From Symsagittifera roscoffensis (Eukaryota > Xenacoelomorpha > Acoela > Convolutidae), in the NCBI RefSeq assembly GCF_963678635.1, contig NC_087064.1:71797465-71861464 (forward strand): a stretch of DNA of 64,000 nt, in the 5' to 3' direction. A model generated the notes under the pieces. The model ran no database searches. It was not told the origin of the DNA and worked only from the letters and a program-made list of their open reading frames with translations. Position numbers and translations under genes: made by a program. Of the stretch, positions 20,721 to 31,032 are shown in pieces (within the stretch, counting starts at the first letter, position 1; every line of letters starts with the position of its first letter).

Positions 20721-23700
20721 TTATTCTTTGTTTACCGGTGAGATTATATTGTATTGTTCCAAAATATCGAGTAATCTGTTCACTTTATCGTGTAAATGAA
20801 TTGGTACTTTACTTGCTCTTTGTTTTTTGAAAACTGCGTCAGGTTTTAATGGGAGATGTAGTGATGAACTGATTTTGCCAACATCAAATTTGGATGTTGC
20901 ATAGACTGATGAATATTTTATTAGCTGTTTGGCTAATTTATCAAATTCGTCTTGTGTTATTTGTGAATGTTGAAAGTTAAACATTGTTAAAAACTTCTGT
21001 TGAGTCTCTGTGTAGTTACTTATGTTGAATGTAGGTTTGAAATGTGGAGTTTTTGTGAAATAATCTGTATTTCTTTTTTCATTACTTATTATATTATTTA
21101 TAGATAATTCTTCATTAAGAATTGTAGATTGACAAATATCTAATAATTGGAGTATATTATTTACGCGGTATGCTTTTTCATGTATTGGTGATATCGTAGC
21201 GTTGGTTTTGCAATAGCCTAAAAGTCCTAAAGGTAACGTTACTTGATAGGGTGTATTGTTGTATACATGTAGAGAAATAATATCTGAATTCGAGTTTTTC
21301 AGATATTTTATGGATGAAATTGTGATTTTGAAAAAACTTATGGATAGGTTTGAATTCAAAATCTGACATATAGAGTTGTTGTTTGTTTTGTTTTTTATCT
21401 TATTGGTGAACTTGTTTTATTGAAAAATTATATATGTTTCCTGATAGTGGTTTCAGGTGTTTTCTTTTTTGATTATATATCGGATAAAATTTTGAAAAGA
21501 ATGGTGGTTGTTTATTTAATCTTTGAAAAAATGTTAAGGATGTGTCTTTTGTTTTTGTGTATTTATCTTTGATTAGTATTTTACTATTCAAAATGTTGAT
21601 TGTTGGTATATATTTAGAGATAAATGGTATTCCAATGATATTGTGTTTAATATCAGTGATATAGAATATTTGTTTAAATGGTTTATTTAAAATTTTATTT
21701 TGTTCTATTGTTCTTGTGGGGAGAAGAAATAATTGAATTTTTCCATAGTTTACTAATGTTGATCCTTGTGCTGTTGCTAGTTTACTGGATGTTTCAAGGG
21801 GCGTTAGCTTTGGGTGTAGTGATTTTATCTCATTCCATGTGGGAGTGTTTATTATGTTTGATTCTGCTCCTGAATCAATTAAAAAATCAATTTCAAGATC
21901 TGGTGGTTGAAATTTTTGCTTCTTAGACTTTCTAAAAGAAATGGTATTGTCCAAAATTTTTCTTTGGGTTGTTCTTTTTGTATATTTTGATAGATGTGAT
22001 TCGTATTCAAGCATTTTGTTTTATTATTTTCATTGGATTGATTTGTAGTGTTGATTTCGTTAGTTTCTTGTGTTGTTTGTGTGGAATGGATGGGTTCAAT
22101 ATAATAATTGTGAAGGAGTTCTAATTGATTTTCGTATATATGTGATGAAAAGGTTGTTCATATATAATAGGTTCGTAGTCATTTTCGATTGCTATCATAT
22201 TTATGGAGGTAGTGTTTTCTGTATCACTTTCTGAATCTGATGATTCACAGTTTATTTGATTTAGTTGTAGTTCGTTGTTTCCTGTGTCATCAATACCTGG
22301 GGGGTCTGATGTCGTTTCTGGGTTTGATTGTACTTGATTAAAATTTCTTTGATGTTTAGGTGTACTACTTCTGTGGCGATTGTTAGAATTATTATAATGG
22401 TTACCATTCCTGTGTGGTGATTGGGAATAATTTCTATAACGATTATTATAACTTGAATGTCGATTTTGTGAATTATTTCGTGATCTGTTTTGATAATTGT
22501 TGTTTGGTCTGTTATAGTTTGATCTATTATATGAGTTATTCCTCGATCGATTGTTCGGGTAATTCTGGTTTCGGTTGTTTGAATAACTTCTATTCCGATT
22601 ATTGGAGTAGTTTCTATTTCTATTGTATGATGAGTTTCGTGATTGATTGTTTGGATAGTAATTATTTCTTGATTGGGAATTAGATCTAGAAACAAATTGT
22701 GTTGTATTTGAATTTGATCTGGAGTAGTTATTTCGACTATTTGGTCTATTGTAATGATTTTGTGATGAATTTTGTGTATTTCTTCGTTCTGGTGATCTTC
22801 CTCTATAACTTGAGTTATATGGTGATTGATTTCTCGTGTAGTTGGTTTTGTTCGGTAGTGGTTTTCCTGAACTGTTGTTGCTATATACATTTTTGTTCGG
22901 TAGATTTTGATCTTTTTTCATGTACTGATAGAATGATTTATTTGGTTCCTTATATTTTTGAGGTTTGTTTTGATTGTCCTGTTGTTTTTGTCTACATTCA
23001 GAAATACTATGTCCGTATCGTCGGCAATAATTACACCATTTTTTGAAAGATGGTTTGCCTTTAAAGTTTGGGTGTTTTTCATAAATATTGAGTATTTCAG
23101 TGATTTTTTCAACGAGGTCTGTATCTGATTCCTGTATATTGTTGATATTTGTGGTATTTGTTTCAATTCGGTTAACATATTGTAATTTCAGATTTTCTGT
23201 TTCTTCAAGTTTCATTGTGATTTCTGCTTGCTCTAGTTTGTCTACTAGTTTTCGAAAATCTAAATCGGGCTCTCGAATTGAGGAGGGATGGGATGCTCTC
23301 TTTTTTATTGCTATTTTCCTTAATTGAGGTGTTAAGGTCATCATTAAGATTTCTGTCATTTTTGTGTTTTTGTAGTCGTGTGTATTTACTGAGTATGCTT
23401 TTCGAACTAGTGTTTCAATACGTACTGCTAATTGTTTGACGGTTTCATTTGGTAATCTGCGAATTTCATTACATAAAACTCTTTGTTGTTGTTTGTTTCT
23501 TTCGGAGTCAAACATTTTTGATATTCTTGTGTAAATCTCTTCCAATTTGATTTTATTTCTATAGGCAATACTGAAAACCATTTTTGGGCTGCGCCGTCTA
23601 GGGTTGTCTGTATCAACGCTGTGCGTCGATGTATCCAATTTTGATGTAGTGGCGTATTAATTGGTTCAGGTCCTATATTTAAAATTAAATTTGCTGTTAC

Positions 23701-24820
23701 TGCATTTAAATAATCTTCTACAGAATATTCAGGGTCTGTTCCTGTGAATACCATTAATGGTTTGTTTGATGTTATTGATGATCCACCCATAAGGTATGGA
23801 TTCATTGTCATTTGTAATGATTCTGCTGCATTTGGCATTTGTGAAAAATTAGAAAGTTGATTTTTTGTTATTTCGTGTTGTTGAAGATAATATGGAAGTG
23901 GTATTTCATTTTGCATTTGTGTTGGTTGATATGAGTGTGTAATCATTGGGTTTTGTGGCTGAATTGGTTGAAAAGATTGTGTATTAATTGGGTTTTGCAT
24001 TTGTATTGGTTGTTGATTTTGTGTATCTATCTGGTGTGGAGAAAAATTTCTATGATGTGTATATGGTTTCTGCATTCCTTGTCCGTGATATTCTTGGGTA
24101 TATGGTGCAAATATATCTGGTTGTAAATGATCATCATCAGAGGATAGGTAATCCGTTTGATGAGGTGTTTGTTTTTTATTTTTATTCTGTTGAAAGAATG
24201 GGTAATTTTCAGTATAATCCTGTGGAGGATGTGGATTAGCCTGAAAATTTACTGAATTGGTTGTTGCCATTGGATTATTCCAATATCGAGATCTGATTTG
24301 GTTATTATTATTATTTCGTGGAGGATAGTTTGTTTTTGATGAATGTGTATAATTATAATTATGTTCCGCAAAATTATTTCTTGTGAATGTTCTGCGTGTT
24401 TTCGACGGTATTGTCATGGGTCTATATGTTTGGTAATCCATTTGTGAATATTTTGGAGCAACCGAAGGTTTAACGGTTGACTGTAATGTTACCTGTGCTA
24501 GTGAAGTGTTTGTATTTCTTGGTGTTGTTAAATTTGGACGTATTGGTGAAATACTTTGTTGTTTAGTTGTTGTTGTTTGTACAATTTCTTCATTTATGAA
24601 GTGTGATGGTGTTTGAATATCTTGTTGAGTGAAGTTCCTAGTTCCATTAAGGTTTTCATTGTGTATGACGGTCGAGTTTAAGCTGTTATTTCGCGTATCG
24701 GGTAAAAATGTATTGTAGTTTAATGGTGTTGCATCAATTGTTAATGGTACTACTCTTACATAATCTCTGGTATAAGATATTCTACTTATTGCTTGACTTG
24801 CAATTGATTTTGGGATATTT
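20721..24820 (-). pseudogene. gag: Gag-protease region of copy B, many breaks
   Basis: Matches 53170-57230 of copy C. Breaks seen: stop at 20721, frameshift around 21335, stop near 21402, frameshifts near 21940, 22152 and 23520. The first ~250 gag codons, the 160-aa ORF and the leader are gone because gag joins the LTR remnant near 24820. The zinc knuckle (about 23000), the Asn/Arg/Ser-rich segment (22340-22860) and the protease DSGAES (about 21870) remain legible. Confidence 0.88.
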
Positions 24821-24825
24821 AGATC

Positions 24826-24843
24826 AGTTTAGATCAGGTTCCA
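24826..24843 (-). repeat. 18-bp remnant of the 5' LTR of copy B
   Basis: 'agtttagatcaggttcca' is identical to the last 18 bases of the copy C LTR and abuts host repeat R at 24844. It shows that a deletion, not incomplete reverse transcription of the outer end, removed the LTR, leader and gag start. Confidence 0.8.
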
Positions 24844-25993
24844 TCTGTGCTATAGGTGGGAAACTGAAATGGAGCCTCTAAACTCTGTCTAGCTGGTAAC
24901 GACAAAGTTGGCCTGTGAGGAGCTGCATTGGGTTGGGCATAATCCTGGAAACAAAAGTGGGTTTCAGTTTTGACATACTCTCCAACCGTCGTGAATTCTG
25001 GGATGAATTTTGCCCCAAACCTTTCCCACACTCATTCGTGGAGTGTGCTGCTTCATTGTTGATCCGCAACTCGGCCAGCTTCTTCTTTTTAGTTTCTCAA
25101 TGCTAAGTTTTGATCAAGCAAAAGTGAACTGTGGTCATATAACAACCAAAATTGCCTTCGCTCTTAAAAGTACCACTAATGCTAGCAGTTGATTAACACT
25201 ACATCGAACAGTTTTCAGACAATATTACCCAAAACTATTCGCATTGAAAATGAGCTTGCATAAGATATTAGAACTAACTGCCCTTTATGTTTTTTGTAAA
25301 GATCTGTTTCTGCACAAAACTTTCTCACACATTTTCGAACATTACAATTTTGCAGTGACAAAAACAAACTACTGCTAGGAATTGGCTAACATTACGAGGC
25401 CAAACTGTGCTTTTTGGGAAATGTAAGCGGATTCCGCAACATGGACGCTACCTTTGTTCTTCTTTTGTTCTTTTTTTTCTTTGATTGTTCCGGTAAAATT
25501 TTTAAAGACTTGTCTCTGCATTTTTTTCATAACTAGATCGAATAGATGATTTTTATGTGCATTTGTGAGACAAATCATTTAGTAATGAGTGGCAAGTTAG
25601 TTCACAGTTTTTTTTAACTTGTAAATTAGCAATTAGTTCTGTCTTGCAAACATTTTTGCCAATGCATTGTAGGTTTTCAAGTTTTTCAAGTTTTTGAGTT
25701 TTGAAGGCAGTTAGAGTTTTAGTTATTTTGTTTTGAATTTTTAACTGTTTCACAATTTTAAAAAAGGGATTATTTTTTATCCATGTTTTTCAATTGTAAA
25801 AAAATTAGACGTTAATTTTGTAGTCAATTTTGAATAGCACTCGGCTCCGAGCTTTTTCTAGACGACAGACTTATCGAGGACACCAAGCTCAATAGTGGAC
25901 GCCAGGAAAGAAGATGCACAATAAACAAAGCCCCTTGAGTTGTGCCGGAGTCGCCTTCTCACCAAGAAAACCAACGAGGCCATCAATTCAACC
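24844..25993 (+). repeat. Host TIR repeat R, copy 1, right part
   Basis: Matches 34928-35109 and 36829-37260 (copy 2, which is split by the fold-back element). At 25843-25993 lies the inverted counterpart of 33934-34080 (gacagacttatcgagga, gagttgtgccggagtcgcc), so R ends with inverted repeats of about 150 bp. A DNA transposon without coding capacity is the best reading. The left end of this copy is lost in the N gap, so the target duplication cannot be tested. Confidence 0.75.
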
Positions 25994-26395
25994 GTTTACT
26001 CCCAAGGAAAGAATTGAGAAAATAATTTATAAGCCTAGAAAGTATCTTTTTTTTTGCCTGCTAGTTTTAGAATTGATGATTCAATCTTCCTAAGATACTA
26101 TTTTCTTTAGTTAACCAAACACAAATTTGTCGTGTAATGAAATTTGTCTTTGATGGTTTTTCTTGGCCTTCTAGATTTAGTGGATAAGTCTTGATTTACA
26201 TGCTTCTTTCATGAATTGAACCTTGAAGTTTTGAATTGGTGTGTGTTTTTTAAAATTTTGTCTTGTTCGTTATGATTGTTAAGAGTGTTTCTTTTTTGTC
26301 TGTGATAAATTTTGACTAGCAGACTTTCCAACGACCCATTGGAGTTTCTAAAAGTTTAATCATTCAAACGTGGTTTATATTTTGTTTTGTTTATA
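25994..26395. repeat. Dispersed repeat next to R
   Basis: From 'gcctagaaagtatc' (26029) to 26395 this matches 37290-37650 at about 80 percent by eye. In the second locus the right inverted repeat of R between them is deleted. On the minus strand both carry a decayed frame that is open for 84 codons at 37437-37691. Source unknown. Confidence 0.55.
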
Positions 26396-26789
26396 AATAT
26401 TGATCACTAGATGATAGGAGTCTTCATTAAAGATAAATTCTCAATACCCACTTTTTGTGCAATCAAGCTGTTCCTTTGTGCTAATTTCTTTGTGCTTTTT
26501 ATTCGATATTAACAGAGTTTCGAAGAGTCCTTGATCTTCTTTGTATTTTCTGCGGTCTTGATAATAATTTGAGTAATTATTTTGCTCTTTTTCTAGAGAA
26601 TGTGTTTTCTTAAGACATTTTTCTTTCTACTTTTTTGTATCTATGGTGATTTTTGAACTCTGTGATGTAACGAAAAGATATCTGAGGTATTTATGGGACA
26701 GTTAAAATCTCAATTTCAGAAGAGATTTAAACTCATGATTGTTGTAAAAATTGTTCGGTGGATATTAACCTGACGAGTAATTTTCATAA
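26396..26789. other. Unassigned AT-rich sequence
   Basis: I see no gene, repeat partner or RNA in this stretch. Confidence 0.4.
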
Positions 26790-27830
26790 GCTTCTTCCAC
26801 ATCAAAAAAAATTAGCAGAAAAACAAGATTTTAAAGGACAAAGTCCATAATTTGATCAGAGAATATCATGTTATAAAAGGCCCTATATTACCCTCATCCG
26901 AAGGAAACTTTTACATTATGGTAATAATTGATGCATTCACTCACTATGAAGCACTCAACCATGTACCTCATTGTAATGCTTGTTTTGCGTATACAACACT
27001 TTACGACCATTGGAGAGCAAAGTTTGGATTATCAGAAATCCTTGTCACAGATAATGGTATTGAATTTTTTTTAGAATGAAATCATCACACTATGTGTCCT
27101 TTATAACCTTAAACATAAACCCCGAACATCTCATTCCCCATGGATTAATGGTTTAGTCGAAGGTATGAACTGTTCCCTACAAAAAAATCTCCGTTGTATA
27201 ATAAATGGAATTGAGTCCAAATACACCGAATGGTCAATTGACGTAAAACTATTCCTATTAGCATATGATTCAAAAAGAACAACAACCCTTGAATTATCAC
27301 CATATGAAGTGGTTTCTAATCACAAACCACGTAAGCCAATTATGTTTACAACAAATTCATCAAAAAAGGTACAAGGTTATTGTCAACCTACAAAAAACTC
27401 AATTTGTTACATTTTACCAATTCATACACACGATGAAGATCAATTTCAGTATCCACAAACTTTAAAAGTAGCCCCTGGAACACATACAGAAATTATTTTG
27501 AGCCGAGATAAAGAACAAAACGAAATCTATTGAAAAACCGCTAAAAATTTTTCACAGAATGTTCAGTTCCAAATAAATTCACGATTTACGCCAGCCTGAA
27601 ACCTAAAAATGGGAAAATGGATTTTAATCCAAAATTCTATATTACAAAAAGAAATCTCAAAAAAAACTATCTGAAAAAGATCATTTCAAATAACTGAAAA
27701 ACCTACAGACAACACATATAAATGTATCGATCCCAACAAAAAAAAATGCAACATTGAGACAATCTTTTAACATACTATCCAGAAGAAAACGCCCTTTGCG
27801 AATTAACAACTAACAAAGGAACACTTTCGT
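26790..27830 (+). pseudogene. Integrase relic of the same retroelement family, plus strand
   Basis: Translated pieces (26852-27079 and 27165-27533) match the integrase of copies A-C: a degraded first-Asp region, the IDAFTHY stretch, TDNG around 27050, the HKPRTSH and GLVEGM region near 27120-27170, and the downstream segment up to LPYYP/ELT near 27810. Frameshift near 27070, stops at 27533 and after. It lies opposite in orientation to the three large copies and has neither LTR nor other genes, so it is an old fragment. Confidence 0.85.
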
Positions 27831-27839
27831 ATCATTACA

Positions 27840-29080
27840 CTTTTTGTTTTAACATGGGCAACGGTTTATATTTACGTTTCATTTAAAAAACAGCGAAGTA
27901 CACTTTTTATTTCAATTAAGGCAAAGGCTTCAATTTACGCGCCCATTTAAAAATAAGGCTATACAGAATACCGTACATATTGCTTTAGTGTTCCATTTTT
28001 TAAGTCGGACCAAATTGAATCGGTCTGACAAACTCTCTCCAAGTTGCATCAGTAACTTTGGTAGATGTCAAATTAAAAAAGACTTAGTTCTTGTACGCGA
28101 CCTAAGAAAAACAGGGCATGAGAAAAGCCAAAGAAATTGGTTCCTATTTCAGTTCCATCGAAAAATGTTCTCGTTTTTTTTATGATCAAAAATAACTCAA
28201 TCGGGTCGATTCCTAAATTTAGGACGTATTTTTAGGCAAAAACAATTTAAAAGAAAAGAGTCATTGTTGTTCAATCTTTATCTTCAGTAAAAACGAAAAC
28301 AAAAGCCATGTAAGTTATAATATAGTATTTGGAATAAGATTTTTATCCCACAAAAGAGGAAGAAATTTTTTTTAAATAGGTTTCATGAAGGTGACAGGGT
28401 TTTTTGTGCTTCCCGCAAAACCAACGGTCTACTTTGTGCGTTTGTGCGACCATGCACCCAGTTGAGTTAAATAATATGCTAATGACGAATATTTTAAAAA
28501 ACAGTTTATTGTGAGCCAGTTATTGGTTGTCGAAACAAACCATTTCTAACGTCTAGAGAGGGTAGCTAGTCTTTGCGAAAATTGGTAGATGAAACAAAAA
28601 GTGCGGACCAACTCTTTGAACAAGAATTTTTCTTGCTTTTCTTTTTGCGGGGTAGGGACAGGTTGCTCGGCTACTTTGGGGCTGGTCTTGAGCGAAAATA
28701 GCTTGAGTAGACTGAAATGTTCCACTTGTCCAACTCATGTTTTCTCACAGTTTTTTAAAAAGTTTTTCAAACCACTAAGATAAAGGCAAAACTCTTTAAA
28801 ATGGCTGAAAATCAAAAACACAGTAAAAAAAAATGGTCGACGAAAAAACAGGTCATTTAATTGCAGTCCGAATCACGTTTGACATGATTTTAAAACTTTA
28901 AACCGCTCAACCGCATCTTATGTCTAATTTTGGTGTCTGGTTTGTGTGAAAGAAAATGACATCAGAGCCCAAATTTCCTTCACAATTCGTTCAAAACATA
29001 TTTCTAGGTTATTTTCTTAAAAAATACAGCTGTAAATTTGTTTGTGAGTAAATTCAGTCAGCCAATCAAACTTTTACGAC
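27840..29080. other. Unassigned intergenic sequence
   Basis: AT-rich with poly-A and poly-T runs. Short frames at 27988-28185 and 28553-28783 have no recognisable content or splice context. I see nothing else I can support. Confidence 0.4.
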
Positions 29081-29091
29081 TAGGATTCAGT

Positions 29092-29097
29092 TTTATT
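29092..29097 (-). terminator. Polyadenylation signal AATAAA of the SMP-like gene
   Basis: Minus-strand AATAAA 84 nt after the stop codon at 29181-29183, a fitting distance for 3' end formation of this small gene. Confidence 0.55.
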
Positions 29098-29180
29098 GAT
29101 ATTTCTATTTGAGTATACATTGCATAATGAGCTCATAGCCACTGAGTTATTGAAGTTCACTCCATTTGTCCTCGCGACTA

Positions 29181-29481
29181 TCACTTTTTGCCGCCCTGGT
29201 GCTCAGTTATTCCTTTATTCACATTGTTGTCAGCAGCTCTTTCCGCCCTAAAAAGAATATGACAAGATTAGTAAACAAAATTTTCACATCAAAATATGCC
29301 AGCAATTTTTTGTAAGGTGACTTCTTTGAAGTTTAATTGTAAACATTAAATATGCGCTGATCAACCTGGAGGCAAATTTTCCCGATTCCACTTGGCCGGT
29401 TCCGCTTTTTGTGGCCTCGCTGCTCTGGATTCTGGCGGCCGCATCTGTGGTCGTTGGAGTTTTTTTGTTTTCATCCGGCAT
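29181..29481 (-). CDS. Seed-maturation-protein-like small host protein (60 aa, two exons)
   Basis: Exon 1 is 29481-29366 and exon 2 is 29247-29181; the 118-bp intron has GTTGA...TTTTTAG ends, and the joined frame gives 60 aa. The product contains DAAARIQSSEA, then SGKFASR and AERAADNN, which match the pattern of short SMP-motif stress proteins known from fungi, plants and nematodes (DA.RIQS..AK...G...S.SF.AR.Q.AAD.N). They are hydrophilic, without membrane or signal segments, and thought to be desiccation or stress related. A T-rich acceptor (CCATTTAG) lies 14 nt before the ATG, which suggests trans-splicing or a 5' UTR intron. An AATAAA follows at 29092. The splice model is my reading of the sequence. 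Confidence 0.72.
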
Positions 29482-29499
29482 GTTGATACAGTTCTAAAT

Positions 29500-29890
29500 G
29501 GAAATATAATAAAATCTTTTGCTTGACATTATTTTTTTCAATTTGAAAAGCTATCGCCGGTTTTGGTGGTTATTAAAAAAATTGAGTTTTTTTGCAAAGT
29601 TATTGTAGAGTGTCATTTTATTTCTGACATTATAGGTTGCTTTTTCAGCTCGTGAAGATACTCATAATTTGACACATTTTTAATGGAAAAAGTAAACTAA
29701 GTTTTCAAGTAATAAAACTGAAAAAAAAAATAAACAAGTTAATAAAACACACCTGTTTCTATTTTTTCTTAAAATTCGGAGAGATTTTTAGTCAAATATG
29801 TTGCTTCTGATCTCTACTGTGGTTCTAAAATGAATGTTTTACTGAAAAAAATGGTATATAAAAACAGTTAGTTTTAGTAATGTGCTTTTT
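29500..29890. other. Intergenic between two small host genes
   Basis: Lies between the 5' ends of the minus-strand SMP-like gene and the plus-strand 63-aa ORF, so it may serve as a shared upstream region. No clear promoter motif. Confidence 0.35.
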
Positions 29891-29911
29891 TAGCTCTAAC
29901 TTGGCGACAGT

Positions 29912-30103
29912 ATGTGTAAAAAGTATTCATTTCATTTCTCAGATATACAAGAATTGTCTAATTATGAAACCAACAACCATATTTGGATAAGAAGTAGATA
30001 TTTTGGCGCTTTTGTTATGCTGTTCGTCGTTTCTGGCTTTTTTTCATGGCTTGTTGTGCTGACTCAACCAAGTTTGATACAAAAACGACAAGATTGTTTA
30101 TGA
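29912..30103 (+). CDS. Small single-pass membrane protein (63 aa), host
   Basis: ATG at 29912 follows a T-rich acceptor (gcttttttag, ending 29893) by 18 nt, the arrangement expected for a trans-spliced nematode gene. The product has a polar N-terminus, one hydrophobic helix (about residues 31-49, FGAFVMLFVVSGFFSWLVVL) and a basic C-terminus. I do not recognise the family. An internal 'tttctcag' at 29934-29941 could be an alternative acceptor, in which case this is the last exon of a longer gene. Confidence 0.4.
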   Translation: MCKKYSFHFSDIQELSNYETNNHIWIRSRYFGAFVMLFVVSGFFSWLVVLTQPSLIQKRQDCL

Positions 30104-30114
30104 AAATACAAAAA

Positions 30115-30879
30115 ATAGGCATGTGAAGCTAAGATGCACATCTCTTTGGGATTCGTTACCCTTTTTAGTGTGATAAAAATTTGGGGAAACCCCAAAAATT
30201 CCATCATTCATTGGACCTATAATTAAAGATCAGCCTCATAACTTTCAAAACTATTCATATTGAATTCGGAGTAATCAAACTTTGAGCTCAAAATAGTCAA
30301 ATGAATTATTTTTTAGTCAAATGAAAGACAAACAAATGGCATTATAACGCTGCAGTTGTGCCAACTTGTTAACATTTTGCCAACAAAGGGAAGGATTCTA
30401 TACAGAAACTAGAGCTCTATACAAAAACTAGAACTCTGTTTTGGGCTGTGAAATAGAAAAGATTCCGATTACTGTTACTATCAGAGCGTCCTGAAACACA
30501 AAATTTAAATGGTCAACTTGGAAAAATTATGCGCACTAAAAAGTCTTATTTATGATGCTGAAAACACAATGTGATTGAGTTATCCGTAGCAAACTATTAC
30601 GCACTACGACTTGAAGCAAGATACTGGGGCGTATTAATTTACTATTGATCAAAATTTGAAACTTGATACTTGAAGACCAAACTTTTTGGCTTGTAAAACC
30701 TTTCTCTGCCAACATCTATTATTCAGAACCAAGTAGGTCGGAACACTCAGGTTTTTGCGCTGAAAAATGAAAAGTCTCGTAACCTTTTTGTTAGGTGGCT
30801 TCAAAAAGTTGGCGCCGATTTGATATTTCTCAGTAAAAATTACACAAAAAAATTAGGAATCCTAAAAAAATGCCAGGGT
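30115..30879. other. Unassigned intergenic sequence
   Basis: AT-rich; no gene or repeat recognised. Confidence 0.35.
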
Positions 30880-31032
30880 TGACCAAAAATGCAATCATAC
30901 AATTTTCATATATGGAAAAATGCTACTCATACACTTTTCATGCAATTCCATAAGTACAGGAAATTGCATGAAAGGTATATTATTAGTGATTTTTCATAAA
31001 TGAAAATTGTATGGTAAGCATTTTTTTTTGAC
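30880..31032. repeat. Long imperfect hairpin (about 70-bp arms)
   Basis: The arm from 'gaccaaaaatgc' through 'catacaattttcat' to 'catgcaattcc' (30880-30949) is repeated in reverse complement from 'ggaaattgcatgaaa' to 'gaaaattgtatgg' and 'gcattttttttt' (30959-31030), with a loop of about 9 nt. Mismatches are scattered. It could be a MITE or a source of small RNAs. Confidence 0.7.

Larger units (their letters stand above)
8807..24843 (-). mobile_element. LTR retroelement copy B (16.0 kb, degraded)
   Basis: Same gene order as copy C, read from the right: gag-pro (broken), RT-RNase H-integrase (open), small membrane ORF, Pro/Ser-rich ORF, glycoprotein (broken), 602-aa homologue (broken), 3' region, 3' LTR. 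The 3' LTR lacks its first bases (TGAGTTAGGACC...) and the 5' LTR is only the last 18 bp, fused to gag near 24820. Left flank (R up to 8803) and right flank (R from 24844) belong to one host repeat with 175 bp lost, so no clean target duplication can be scored. Stops and frameshifts mark it as older than C. Confidence 0.9.

Noticed and set aside
28553-28783. Two opposite short frames with Cys-rich product
   Set aside because: Overlap each other, no splice signals or domain support.
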